A stretch of DNA of 64,000 bases, taken from Bacteroidota bacterium. Lineage in GTDB: Bacteria; Bacteroidota; Bacteroidia; UBA7662; CANHCV01. Each line of letters opens with the position of its first letter. Positions within the stretch are counted from its first letter, which is position 1. Location: contig CANMVY010000001.1 in the NCBI GenBank assembly GCA_947501265.1, positions 1-64,000 of the forward strand. The letters are read 5' to 3'. The notes under the pieces are model-generated. The model ran no database searches, had not been told where the DNA came from, and saw only the letters and a list, made by a program, of their open reading frames with translations. Made by a program: the position numbers and the translations under genes. Shown here piece after piece: positions 8,829 through 16,475 of this stretch.

Positions 8829-10367
8829 ATGAGAAGCATTTTTGCAAAAAAAACTGTTGAACAAATCCTCGCAGAATCTGAGGGAGGAGAACACAAACTT
8901 AAGCGAACCTTAAACGTTTGGTCGCTCATCGCCATTGGAATTGGCTGCATCATTGGTACCGGTATTTTCGTGCTTACTGGAAAAGTAGCGATTGAAAATT
9001 CTGGCCCTGGAATCATGTTAAGCTTTATCATTTGTGGTGTTGCTTGCATTTTAGCAGCGTTGTGTTATGCTGAATTTGCCAGCTTCATTCCCATTGCCGG
9101 TTCGGCCTACACCTACTCTTTTGCCACCATGGGCGAAGTCGTTGCGTGGGTTATCGGTTGGGATTTGATCTTGGAATATGGACTAAGCACTTCAGCTGTT
9201 GCCGGAGGATGGAGTTCGCACTTTGTCAATTTCCTCGATTTGGTCTTCGGGGTTGAATTTCCCAAGGAATTGGCATTAACCCCTGCTGATGGTGGATATG
9301 CAAACGTTCCTGCCATGTTCATTTCATTGGCCATTACTGCATTGCTGATTACCGGAATTAAAGAATCAGCTCGATTCAACAACATCATCGTTATTGTAAA
9401 ATTAGCTGTAGCCTTTTTCTTCATTGGTGTTGGATTAATTTATGTGAATCCCGATAACTGGTCCCCCTTTATCCCGGCTATCAAACAAGCCTCTTCATCC
9501 GGTGAATCGGTTATAGCATCCGTTTGGGATACACCGCTTTGGAAAATTGTTGCAGGATGGTTTGGATCTTCTCCAACGAGTTCTTTTGGAGGAGTAAGCG
9601 GAATTGTATTAGGTGCCGCAACTATTTTCTTCGCATACATCGGATTTGATGCGGTTTCAACCACTGCAGAGGAAGCCGAAAATCCTTCTCGCGACGTGCC
9701 TCGTGGCATCATTTGGTCGCTGATTATTGCCACCATTCTTTACATCTTGATGTCGATGGTTTTCACCGGCATTGTTCGTTGCGATGGAACACTTACGATG
9801 GAAGATTTAGGTACCGACGCTGGTGCACCTTTGGTGTATGCGTTCAAGCAAGTCCCCAATTCGATGATCAATAAATGGGCAGCCATTCTAGTAGATTTGG
9901 GAGGCTTGGCTGGAATTACGTCAGTACTTTTAGTAACACTTTTGGGACAGAGCCGAATTTTTTATTCGATGAGTCGAGATCGTTTGTTGCCACCATGGAT
10001 TGCAAAAATTCACCCTCGGTTCCAAACTCCTTACGTAGGCACGATGATTACGGGAATTGCCGTATCGATTGTTTCTGGTTTTGTTCCTTTGGGTACTATT
10101 GCCGAAATGGCCAACATGGGAACCTTGTTTGCTTTCGTTTTGGTGAGTGGTGGAATCTTGGTTTTGCGCAAAACTCAACCGGAACGTATTGCCCCTTTCC
10201 GTACTCCTTTCGTTCCATATACTCCCATCATCGCTATTTTATTTTGCGTTGGTTTGATGATTTCCCTGCCATTGCTAACATGGACCAGCTTCTTCATTTG
10301 GATGGGAATAGGAATGTTTGTTTATTTCCTGTATAGCCACAAGAATGCCGGCCTACCAAAAAAGTAA
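8829..10367 (+). CDS. APC-family amino acid permease
   Basis: A permease of about 512 residues with at least 12 hydrophobic segments. The APC signature IGIGCIIGTGIFVLTG lies near residue 39, where the unwound helix 1 binds the amino-acid carboxylate. AYIGFDAVSTTAEEAENPSR is the helix 6 region typical of the cationic amino acid transporter (CAT) subfamily. The start is ATG at 8829 (MRSIFAKKTVEQ). An in-frame upstream extension to 8697 would run back through the terminator into hppA and is rejected. The substrate is probably a cationic or broad-range amino acid. A perfect palindromic terminator follows. Confidence 0.92.
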   Translation: MRSIFAKKTVEQILAESEGGEHKLKRTLNVWSLIAIGIGCIIGTGIFVLTGKVAIENSGPGIMLSFIICGVACILAALCYAEFASFIPIAGSAYTYSFATMGEVVAWVIGWDLILEYGLSTSAVAGGWSSHFVNFLDLVFGVEFPKELALTPADGGYANVPAMFISLAITALLITGIKESARFNNIIVIVKLAVAFFFIGVGLIYVNPDNWSPFIPAIKQASSSGESVIASVWDTPLWKIVAGWFGSSPTSSFGGVSGIVLGAATIFFAYIGFDAVSTTAEEAENPSRDVPRGIIWSLIIATILYILMSMVFTGIVRCDGTLTMEDLGTDAGAPLVYAFKQVPNSMINKWAAILVDLGGLAGITSVLLVTLLGQSRIFYSMSRDRLLPPWIAKIHPRFQTPYVGTMITGIAVSIVSGFVPLGTIAEMANMGTLFAFVLVSGGILVLRKTQPERIAPFRTPFVPYTPIIAILFCVGLMISLPLLTWTSFFIWMGIGMFVYFLYSHKNAGLPKK

Positions 10368-10385
10368 TTTGACTTTCAATCACTT

Positions 10386-10421
10386 AAAAAAATCCCCCGA
10401 AAGCTTTCGGGGGATTTTTTT
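10386..10421 (+). terminator. Perfect palindromic terminator after the permease
   Basis: A 36-bp perfect palindrome, each half reading aaaaaaatcccccgaaag toward the centre, is flanked by A and T runs. It would work as a rho-independent terminator on either strand. Confidence 0.92.
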
Positions 10422-10449
10422 TGAATAGTACTGCATTTTTCAAAAAAAG

Positions 10450-10483
10450 TTGATTTTAATGTCAATTCCTCGACTTATCTTTG
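10450..10483 (+). promoter_or_regulatory. Promoter of tRNA-Ser(UGA)
   Basis: TTG at 10450-10452, then 23 nt, then tatcttTG-type element TATCTTTG at 10476-10483. This matches the Bacteroidota housekeeping consensus and ends 4 nt before the tRNA 5' end, so transcription would start almost at the mature end. Confidence 0.65.
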
Positions 10484-10487
10484 TAAC

Positions 10488-10575
10488 GGAGAGTTGGCAG
10501 AGTGGTCGATTGCGGCAGTCTTGAAAACTGTTGACTGTAACAGGTCCGGGGGTTCGAATCCCTCACTCTCCGCCA
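10488..10575 (+). tRNA. tRNA-Ser(UGA)
   Basis: An 88-nt class II tRNA. The acceptor stem GGAGAGT pairs with ACTCTCC, the anticodon loop cttgaaa gives UGA, there is a long variable arm, the T-loop is GTTCGAATC, the discriminator is G and CCA is encoded (10573-10575). It reads UCA and related codons. A large palindrome begins at its last base. Confidence 0.97.
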
Positions 10576-10697
10576 AAACAATTTCAAAGCCTCACTTCGT
10601 GAGGCTTTTTTTATGCTGATGAGTCAGAGCAAAGCTCTAGCGAATTTAGCATAAAAAAAAGCCTTAGCTGCGAAGCAGCTGGCTTTGAAATTGTTTT
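10575..10697. repeat. 123-bp nested imperfect palindrome at the tRNA-Ser 3' end
   Basis: Outer arms of 17 bp are perfectly complementary: aaaacaatttcaaagcc (10575-10591) and ggctttgaaattgtttt (10681-10697). Inside each arm is a smaller hairpin: ctcacttcgtgag on the left and agctgcgaagcagct on the right. Next inward are a matched pair of ggcttttttta/ataaaaaaaagcc segments and tatgct/agcata, and agagcaaagctct is at the centre. The left half doubles as the tRNA terminator. It looks like the terminator region duplicated in inverted orientation. Confidence 0.85.
10586..10612 (+). terminator. Terminator of tRNA-Ser(UGA)
   Basis: Stem aaagcctcac / gtgaggcttt with loop ttc is followed by a T run, 11 nt after the tRNA CCA. 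It lies within the left half of the larger palindrome. Confidence 0.85.
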
Positions 10698-11189
10698 AAA
10701 TCGCTCTCCCACTTAGGGATCACGAGCGAAGCAAGTCATCCCATTAAATCTGATTGGTGAACTCCCAAAAAGTAGTTCTGGCTTTGAAATGGCTTTGAAT
10801 CGCTCCCCCACTTAGGGATCACGAGCGAAGCGAGTCATCCCGTTAATTCTGATTGGTGAACTCCCAAAAAGTAGTTCTGGCTTTGAAATGGCTTTGAACC
10901 GCTCCACCACTTAGGGATCACGAGCGAAGCGAGTCATCCCGTTAAATCTGATTGGTGAACTCCCACAAAGTGCTTCTGGTTTGAAATTGTTTTTACCCCA
11001 TCCCCAACTTAGGGATCACGAGCGAAGCGAGTCATCCTGTTAATTCTGATTGGTGAACTCCCACAAAGTGCAGCTGGCTTTGAAATGGCTTTGAATCGCT
11101 CCCCCACTTAGGGATCACGAGCGAAGCGAGTCATCCCCGATTATTTCAATTACCTTTTTTCTAGAATACAGCTGGCTTTGAAATTGCGT
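10681..11189. repeat. Tandem array, about 99-bp unit, five full copies plus a partial one
   Basis: Units begin with ggctttgaaa (or ggtttgaaa) at 10681, 10780, 10879, 10978, 11076 and 11174, giving periods of 99, 99, 99, 98 and 98. Each full unit carries tagggatcacgagcgaagc, a short imperfect stem gggatca/tcatccc around it, and ctgattggtgaactccca. The unit sequence varies by only a few bases. There is no credible reading frame. The first base of the array is also the right arm of the palindrome next to tRNA-Ser. Confidence 0.9.
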
Positions 11190-11362
11190 AACCAATGGTT
11201 GAAAAACGAATCATCCATTGATGTTGTGAATGCACCTTTTCATCGATTAGAGCATAGGCAAACGTCCCGATTTGAACAAAATCATTTCTCCGATAATAAA
11301 CCTGAATCGGTGAAAATTTTTCAATTCTTTGAAGTACGATTCTGGCTAGCGCTCGCTCCCTG

Positions 11363-11662
11363 TTATGCCGCGTTTCCCTCTATTGGTTTGATATTATTGA
11401 ACTCTTGTTCTTTTTGACTTCGCTCTTCCTCTAAATCATAATCATCTTGAAGCCCTAACCAAAACTTAGCGCTTGTTCCGAAAAATTTGGAAAACCGAAT
11501 CGCAGTGTCAGCCGTGATTCTTCGATTACCTTTGATGATTTCAGAAATACGGGTCTGCGGAAGAAAAGTTTCCTTAGCCAAACGATAAGCAGAGGTCTCC
11601 ATAGGAATTAAGAATTCCTCGAGCAAGATTTCACCGGGGTGAATATTTTTCAGCTTTTCCAT
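11363..11662 (-). CDS. higA: HigA-type antitoxin
   Basis: A 99-residue Xre/HigA-family helix-turn-helix protein. The N-terminus NIHPGEILLEEFLIPM is the classic HigA start, and the DNA-binding helix pair is RLAKETFLPQTRISEIIKG followed by RRITADTAIRF. In such systems the antitoxin neutralises the upstream-encoded toxin and represses the operon. It begins 10 bp after the toxin stop, the toxin-first order expected for higBA. The pair sits inside the tandem repeat array, indicating accessory DNA. Confidence 0.93.
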   Translation of the reverse strand: MEKLKNIHPGEILLEEFLIPMETSAYRLAKETFLPQTRISEIIKGNRRITADTAIRFSKFFGTSAKFWLGLQDDYDLEEERSQKEQEFNNIKPIEGNAA

Positions 11663-11672
11663 ATCCGTTGCT

Positions 11673-11954
11673 TTAATGATAATCTACTATTCTTGTTTCG
11701 TATGCATCATTATTGATCCATTTGAAGATGATTCTCCATTGATTGTTTATTCGAATGCTGTAAAATTCTTGAAGATCACCTTTCAATTTTTCAAGTCTGT
11801 TTGCAGGCGGAATGCGAAGATCATTTACATCCTGAGCGTTGTTGATCATCCTAAATTTTCGACGCGCAACATCTTGAATTTCGTTTGGCAATTTTTTCGA
11901 ACGAATTCCATTCCAAATTTTCTCCGATTCTTTATCACCAAAACTTTTGATCAT
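11673..11954 (-). CDS. higB: HigB-type mRNA interferase toxin
   Basis: A 93-residue RelE/HigB-fold protein, full length for the family. Diagnostic segments are MIKSFGDKESEKIWNG, LRIPPANRLEKLKGD, YSIRINNQWRIIFKW and the terminal ETRIVDYH. HigB toxins cleave mRNA on the ribosome. It is first in a two-gene operon with higA. The upstream flank (11955-12057) leads directly into another copy of the tandem repeat unit, and no separate operator was identified. Confidence 0.93.
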   Translation of the reverse strand: MIKSFGDKESEKIWNGIRSKKLPNEIQDVARRKFRMINNAQDVNDLRIPPANRLEKLKGDLQEFYSIRINNQWRIIFKWINNDAYETRIVDYH

Positions 11955-12057
11955 TCGTTCCGAATTACGTTACTAACGCCAAAGGTAAGTATTTATTTCT
12001 TCTTAGGAAAGTTTTTAGTTTTGTTCTACTTCTATTCGTCTTAGCTGCGAAGCAGCT

Positions 12058-12120
12058 AGCTTTGAAATGGCTTTGAACCGCTCCCCCACTCAGGGATCAC
12101 GAGCGAAGCGAGTCATTTAG
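12058..12120. repeat. Detached copy of the 99-bp repeat unit
   Basis: The sequence from agctttgaaatggctttgaa to gagcgaagcgagtcattt matches the first two thirds of the array unit. The preceding ttagctgcgaagcagct (12041-12057) matches the tip of the palindrome at 10664-10680. It marks the far side of the higBA segment. Confidence 0.85.
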
Positions 12121-12264
12121 TTTGTAACAAAACGATTCTGGAAAAAGCTTGGAAAGTGTAACCAAACAAGGAACTTACCATACCAAGTTGAACAAGTTTT
12201 GTCTTTAGTAGCTGTTGGTGAGATTAATTCATACAACGAACCCGATTTAGAGCTTTCTTATTGA
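12121..12264 (+). pseudogene. Possible coding remnant
   Basis: A 47-codon open stretch without a usable start lies directly after the repeat copy and ends at TGA 12262-12264. It includes NLPYQVEQVLSLVAVGEINS, which looks protein-like in composition. No family is recognised. It could be the tail of a gene cut by the repeat, or chance. Confidence 0.25.
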
Positions 12265-12279
12265 AATAAATTGACATTG

Positions 12280-12636
12280 ATGTTGAATGGTTTTGTATTG
12301 GATATCCATAACGAGAATGGATTTGAATGTGAGCTTCCGTTGTTTCGTGACTTTAAATTACCGGATGGGTTGTCCATCAGGACAAGCAAGGGTAATTATT
12401 CCTACGATTCCCTCGTATTGAGGGCAAAAAACGAAAAATTTCTTGGGTCTGGATTTCAATCGGATATTGTTCAGAAAGCACTATTCATGTCTCCAAAAGG
12501 CGCACTAACTATGAATTCAACCGCTTTTTCAATAGACCAAGAAATAATCATCGACGGCTTTGAGAATTATCTTTCCATCATCATTCCTCCAAATAGTATT
12601 GGCGTTTTTCAACTGTTTCCACATTTAGAAGGATAA
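12280..12636 (+). CDS. Hypothetical protein
   Basis: A 118-residue frame from ATG 12280 (an in-frame TTG lies 9 bp earlier), just after the repeat island. It has no signal peptide and no transmembrane segment, and alternating polar and hydrophobic runs such as NYLSIIIPPNSIGVFQLFP near its end. No family is recognised. It may be a small accessory protein or a fragment of a larger one. Its proximity to the higBA/repeat island suggests it travelled with that DNA, but this is inference. Confidence 0.4.
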   Translation: MLNGFVLDIHNENGFECELPLFRDFKLPDGLSIRTSKGNYSYDSLVLRAKNEKFLGSGFQSDIVQKALFMSPKGALTMNSTAFSIDQEIIIDGFENYLSIIIPPNSIGVFQLFPHLEG

Positions 12637-12764
12637 CAACGAAGATTGAATTCAGAAGTAATTTTGGAATGATTCTATTGCTTCCGTTTTTTCTGACATT
12701 TCAATTTTTAAAAAAGTTTATGCTTTCAATTCCCCATTAAAAAACTTTTTCCTCTCTAAATCCT

Positions 12765-12772
12765 TAATTTTG
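12765..12772 (+). promoter_or_regulatory. -7 element almost touching the start of the Omp85-type gene
   Basis: taattttg matches TAnnTTTG and ends only 5 nt before ATG 12778. If it is used, transcription would begin at or just before the start codon, giving a leaderless message. No TTG is present at the expected -33 spacing. Confidence 0.35.
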
Positions 12773-12777
12773 CATTG

Positions 12778-13902
12778 ATGCGATTTCTTTTTGGGTTTTT
12801 CTTCATTGTCATTCTCGGCTCCTTTACTTTCAGTCAAAATCAAAAACCTCGATTGAAAAAAGGACTAGCTTTCATACAAAACGATACCGTACACCGAAAT
12901 AAGGGATTTTTCGCCCTTCCTCTCTTGTATTACACGCCCGATACGCGTTGGGCCGCTGGATTGGCTGGCGTTGTTTATTTCAATACCGGACATACCGATT
13001 CCCTGCTTGATACTCGACTATCTTATGTAAAAGTTTTAAGTGATTATTCCCAAAACAAACAAACCGATGTTTGGGCTGAATGGAATATTTTCACAAGCCA
13101 TGAAAAATTTTTAACCAAAGGAGAAATTCGGTACAGAAACTTCCCAGATAAATTCTATGGCATCGGAAATCAGAGCCTATCATCGGATATGGAAGCCTAT
13201 TCCTACAATTTATTTAAGATCAAACTCCTGGGAATGAGGCAAATAAAAAAACACTGGTTTTTAGGGTTAGATTATCAGTTTGAAAATGAATTTGACTTTC
13301 AACTCGATCCTCAGGGTGCTCTTATTCAACAAAACATCATTGGAAACAAGGGAGGAATTGGTTCTGCTTTAGGAGGTTTAGTCACCTATGATTCCCGTGA
13401 TAACGTTATCAATGCACATCGCGGAAAACTATTCGAGTTTTCCACCTATTTCAATCACGATTGGTTGGGTAGTACTTTTCATTATACCAACATCAATCTC
13501 GAGTACCGCCAATATTTTGAATGGAAAAAAAATCACATTCTCGCTTTTCAAGGTATCGTAAATCTCAATTTTGGGGAAGTTCCATTTCTGGATATGGCTC
13601 GTTTGGGTAGCGAAGGAATTTTAAGAGGATATGCTTCGAACCGCTACCGTGATCATCACATGATTGGCCTTCAAGCTGAAGCCCGATTCCCTGTTTATAA
13701 ACGATTAGGAATGGTTGTTTTCGGCGGAGTTGGTGATGTTTTCAACGAGTTGAACGATTTAAATTTGCGTCACCTCAAATTCTCGTTGGGAACAGGCCTT
13801 AGGTTCACCATCAATCCGGCTGAGCGCCTGAATTTTCGAATGGACTACGGAATCGGTAGGCGCTCTTCAGCATATTACATCATGGTAACCGAAGCATTTT
13901 GA
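12778..13902 (+). CDS. BamA/TamA-type outer-membrane surface antigen
   Basis: A protein of about 374 residues with signal peptide MRFLFGFFFIVILGSFTFSQ. The rest has the beta-strand rhythm of the Omp85 16-strand barrel. Diagnostic elements are the HRGKLFEFSTYFNHD strand and the lid-loop motif region SEGILRGYASNRYRD (the RGY that inserts in the barrel), followed by the terminal strands. No POTRA domains are visible between signal peptide and barrel, so this is the short surface-antigen form rather than BamA itself. The start is ATG 12778; a TTG one codon earlier is less likely. The next gene overlaps its stop. Confidence 0.85.
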   Translation: MRFLFGFFFIVILGSFTFSQNQKPRLKKGLAFIQNDTVHRNKGFFALPLLYYTPDTRWAAGLAGVVYFNTGHTDSLLDTRLSYVKVLSDYSQNKQTDVWAEWNIFTSHEKFLTKGEIRYRNFPDKFYGIGNQSLSSDMEAYSYNLFKIKLLGMRQIKKHWFLGLDYQFENEFDFQLDPQGALIQQNIIGNKGGIGSALGGLVTYDSRDNVINAHRGKLFEFSTYFNHDWLGSTFHYTNINLEYRQYFEWKKNHILAFQGIVNLNFGEVPFLDMARLGSEGILRGYASNRYRDHHMIGLQAEARFPVYKRLGMVVFGGVGDVFNELNDLNLRHLKFSLGTGLRFTINPAERLNFRMDYGIGRRSSAYYIMVTEAF

Positions 13903-14942
13903 GAACAATCATTCTTCTATTCTTCCTTTTTTCATGCTTAATTTCCCAAGCACAGGTCAAGGCTTTTCCCAAAGCCATTCCCTACCCTTACCTCTTCTTT
14001 ACCCCATCAGAAGTCAATCAACAAAAGAAACTTCCGCTCATTATTTTCCTTCACGGCAAAAGTTTAAGCGGCAGAAATCTTAAAAAGCTGTACCAATACG
14101 GCCCCGTTTACGCCATGCGAAAAGGACTCCACCTCCCCTGTTACTTGGTCGAGCCTCAAACTACCATGGGAAGCTCTTGGAATCCTGCAAAAATTAATCA
14201 ATTGCTGAATAAACTCATCAAGCTTTATCCAAAAATCGACACCAATCGCATTTATGTCATTGGGATGAGTTTGGGCGGATTTGGCACCATGGATTTCTGC
14301 GGGAAATACTGGTACCGCGTGGCTGCTGGAATTGCCATGTGCGGTGGCGGACAATCCCGCGATGCTTGTAACCTTTCAAAAATCCCATTCTGGATCATGC
14401 ACGGCAAACAAGATCGTGCCGTACCCTTCGATCGATCCATGCAAATGGCCGAAGCCATTACCCAATGCAATCCGTTTCACCGACTTTTCTTCGATGAACA
14501 CGAAACCTTTGGTCATGGTGAGTATGCACGGGCATTCAACAAACCTGAACTGTACGAATGGCTGTTCCAACACCGTAAAAATGATTCTTCCCTTTACATT
14601 TTAGCCGATCATTACATCGATATTTATCCCAAAGCGTTCAGCACACACTACACCGTACCAAACGAACCGGGTTTGTACCGCGAAGCCGACGAGAAAGAGA
14701 GTATCCCTTTGGAAGATTCCATTGTTTTCATCGAAGAGCAGGTTTCATTCGAAGCTCCGAGAAAGCCAAAACCAACAATCGATAAACCTCAGATTCCAAC
14801 CCCCAAGAAAAGTGTTTACATCGTAAAATCTGGCGATAATTTGTCGGTCATCGCCAAGAAAACAGGCGTCCCCCTCTCCAAATTAAAGGCGTTAAATGGT
14901 AACGGGAAATTAAAACCCGGACAAAAAATTCGTTTGAAATAA
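13899..14942 (+). CDS. Secreted alpha/beta-hydrolase (esterase) with C-terminal LysM
   Basis: A 347-residue protein. It has signal peptide 1-19 (MRTIILLFFLFSCLISQAQ), then an esterase/prolyl-oligopeptidase-like hydrolase with oxyanion region IFLHGKSLSG, nucleophile motif GMSLGG (Ser124), acid HGKQDRAVPF (Asp172) and His206 in ETFGHGEY. After a Pro-rich linker, a LysM domain at about 306-347 (YIVKSGDNLSVIAKKTG) should bind peptidoglycan or a related glycan. The start is TTG 13899, overlapping the previous stop as TTGA; the signal peptide begins there and the next Met is at 73. The hydrolase probably acts in the periplasm or at the cell surface; the substrate is unknown. Confidence 0.85.
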   Translation: MRTIILLFFLFSCLISQAQVKAFPKAIPYPYLFFTPSEVNQQKKLPLIIFLHGKSLSGRNLKKLYQYGPVYAMRKGLHLPCYLVEPQTTMGSSWNPAKINQLLNKLIKLYPKIDTNRIYVIGMSLGGFGTMDFCGKYWYRVAAGIAMCGGGQSRDACNLSKIPFWIMHGKQDRAVPFDRSMQMAEAITQCNPFHRLFFDEHETFGHGEYARAFNKPELYEWLFQHRKNDSSLYILADHYIDIYPKAFSTHYTVPNEPGLYREADEKESIPLEDSIVFIEEQVSFEAPRKPKPTIDKPQIPTPKKSVYIVKSGDNLSVIAKKTGVPLSKLKALNGNGKLKPGQKIRLK

Positions 14943-14943
14943 G

Positions 14944-15429
14944 TTATTTGATTCGGGGATACGCCCACCATCGATGCAATGGAAGCGTTGGGGAATGCAA
15001 AAGTTGAAGGATTTGAGCCGCTGATGTGTTGACCATTGCCGTTTCCTCCTCAATTTGTCCGCCCTGGTACGCACTTTTCAATTCCTCCAATTCCATCGGG
15101 CGGGTTTCGCTCCCCAAAACTGGAACGGAAAGCAATCGGTTGAAGAAGGTAACCTTCAGGTTCTCTTCGCATTCCTTCACCAACTTCACCGAAGAATCGA
15201 TGCTGCAACCGCTGGCCGCATGGTTTGACTCATCCACCGCTAATCGTAGAATACAAGCGTGTTCAATTTGAAAAGAAGCCGTTAACGAACTTCCATGTGA
15301 GGCCCAATCGTTGCAGAATTGTTGGCAAGCCTCGGCAAGGGCCGCAACTTCATCTTCTCCGAGCAAACGAGATGCGGTATAATTCCACAAACGTGCATGC
15401 TCGGGCATTTGATTCCATGGTACAAACAT
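14944..15429 (-). CDS. Conserved Bacteroidota protein of unknown function (often mislabelled ABC transporter ATPase)
   Basis: A 161-residue cytoplasmic protein with start FVPWNQMPEHARLWNY and the conserved ATGCSIDSS-type segment ASGCSIDSSVKLVKE. I recognise these from a Bacteroidota family that databases commonly label ABC transporter ATPase. No Walker A, Walker B or ABC signature is present, so that label is not supported. It is third in an operon after a DUF349 protein and a nucleoid-associated protein, overlapping its neighbour by one base. Its stop codon lies 1 bp from the convergent esterase stop. Confidence 0.75.
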   Translation of the reverse strand: MFVPWNQMPEHARLWNYTASRLLGEDEVAALAEACQQFCNDWASHGSSLTASFQIEHACILRLAVDESNHAASGCSIDSSVKLVKECEENLKVTFFNRLLSVPVLGSETRPMELEELKSAYQGGQIEEETAMVNTSAAQILQLLHSPTLPLHRWWAYPRIK

Positions 15430-16475
15430 TACAATTCCTCCCGGTAATACAATTGGTAATACTTCATTCCCGTTTGTTCATCCTCTCCTTTTTTCACCAA
15501 ATCCCTGTTTCCATGAATGTAAATGTGAAAATTCTTATCCAATTTGATGATGGACTTGAACGCTCGGGCATTTTTCTTTAATGCTACCTCATTCACTTCC
15601 AACTCATCATCAAAAGTAAAATCACGCGAATCTTCGTACAATTTCTGAAATGTTTTGAATCGTTCCACCACCTCGGGCTGCTGAATAATTTCTTCAGCGT
15701 ATTCATCCATTTGGAATAAATCCTTGCTTTTCAAAAACTCTTGGGTGCGATTCAATAATGCTACTTGATCGGCTCGATCCAATTCGAAATGTTCGGGCAT
15801 ATCATGCTGGATGAAATTGGAAGCAAAACGAACGAATTGTGTGGTTTGACTGAACGAAGTTTTGCTTTCCATCACCTTCAAAAAGGAATCTTTCCAAAAC
15901 ACCGCTTCTCCATCGCGGGCTGTCATGTCCACCACTAACGCGTTGTAACCCGATTCTTCATCCAAGTTAAAAATGATGCAGCCTTTGTCTAATTTATTGA
16001 TGTTGATGCCTTCCTCAGCGCCCAACGTCAAAGCTGATCCCATAACATTGATCTTCAAAAATGTGTCTTTGTTCTCACTTTTAAAGATGCCGATGGCTTG
16101 GGTTTCATTCCCGTCTACTACCACTCCATCCATCAAAACCACATACAACTCCCCACTTTTGATGTTGGGATGCAAGCTTTGCTCAAACAGATGTTTTGCA
16201 AGCTTTACCGATACGTCGTAAAACGAATCCGAATTCTGAAAAAGCGTTCGAGTGTAGGTAAAAACCGCATTGAACTCAATGTCATCGGGATGATAGAAAT
16301 GATGGTAGTCTTCTACTTTGAAAGGAGCCGTAAAGTAGGCCCGCAACAAATCGGAAAGGATATCATCGCTCAAAGGCGTAACGTGTTCCGAAAAAAAGCA
16401 GGACTCTTCCCTCGCCTTGTTGCCAACGCGGTGAACAATCATCTTATCGATGCGGGCCTCCTGTAGGAAAAACAT
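15429..16475 (-). CDS. Nucleoid-associated protein (NdpA/YejK family)
   Basis: A 348-residue protein of the 37-kDa nucleoid-associated family. Recognised blocks include ARIDKMIVHRVGNKAREE at the start and LFEQSLHPNIKSGELYVVLM in the middle. It is expected to bind DNA in the nucleoid; its precise role is poorly known across the family. It is the second gene of a minus-strand operon, overlapping the upstream DUF349 gene stop by one base. Confidence 0.85.
   Translation of the reverse strand: MFFLQEARIDKMIVHRVGNKAREESCFFSEHVTPLSDDILSDLLRAYFTAPFKVEDYHHFYHPDDIEFNAVFTYTRTLFQNSDSFYDVSVKLAKHLFEQSLHPNIKSGELYVVLMDGVVVDGNETQAIGIFKSENKDTFLKINVMGSALTLGAEEGININKLDKGCIIFNLDEESGYNALVVDMTARDGEAVFWKDSFLKVMESKTSFSQTTQFVRFASNFIQHDMPEHFELDRADQVALLNRTQEFLKSKDLFQMDEYAEEIIQQPEVVERFKTFQKLYEDSRDFTFDDELEVNEVALKKNARAFKSIIKLDKNFHIYIHGNRDLVKKGEDEQTGMKYYQLYYREEL

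Noticed and set aside
10681-11189. CRISPR-like array of about 30-bp repeats
   Set aside because: The sequences between the cores are themselves nearly identical, the period is 98-99 bp and no cas gene is present. It is a plain tandem repeat.
11178-11417. Plus-strand 79-codon frame beside the repeat array
   Set aside because: It begins inside a repeat unit, lacks a sensible start and overlaps the end of higA in antisense. Composition is not protein-like.
10575-12120. Integron attC array with a toxin-antitoxin cassette
   Set aside because: The palindromes and cassette-like higBA suggested this, but no paired RYYYAAC/GTTRRRY core sites frame the units, and no integron integrase is in the window. 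The only tyrosine recombinase is the housekeeping Xer gene.
10488-12636. Integrated genetic island with att sites at tRNA-Ser(UGA)
   Set aside because: No duplicated tRNA 3' end and no integrase were found between the tRNA and 12.7 kb. The tRNA location alone is not enough.
14944-15429. ABC transporter ATPase label
   Set aside because: The family often carries this database name, but no Walker A, Walker B or LSGGQ motif is present.
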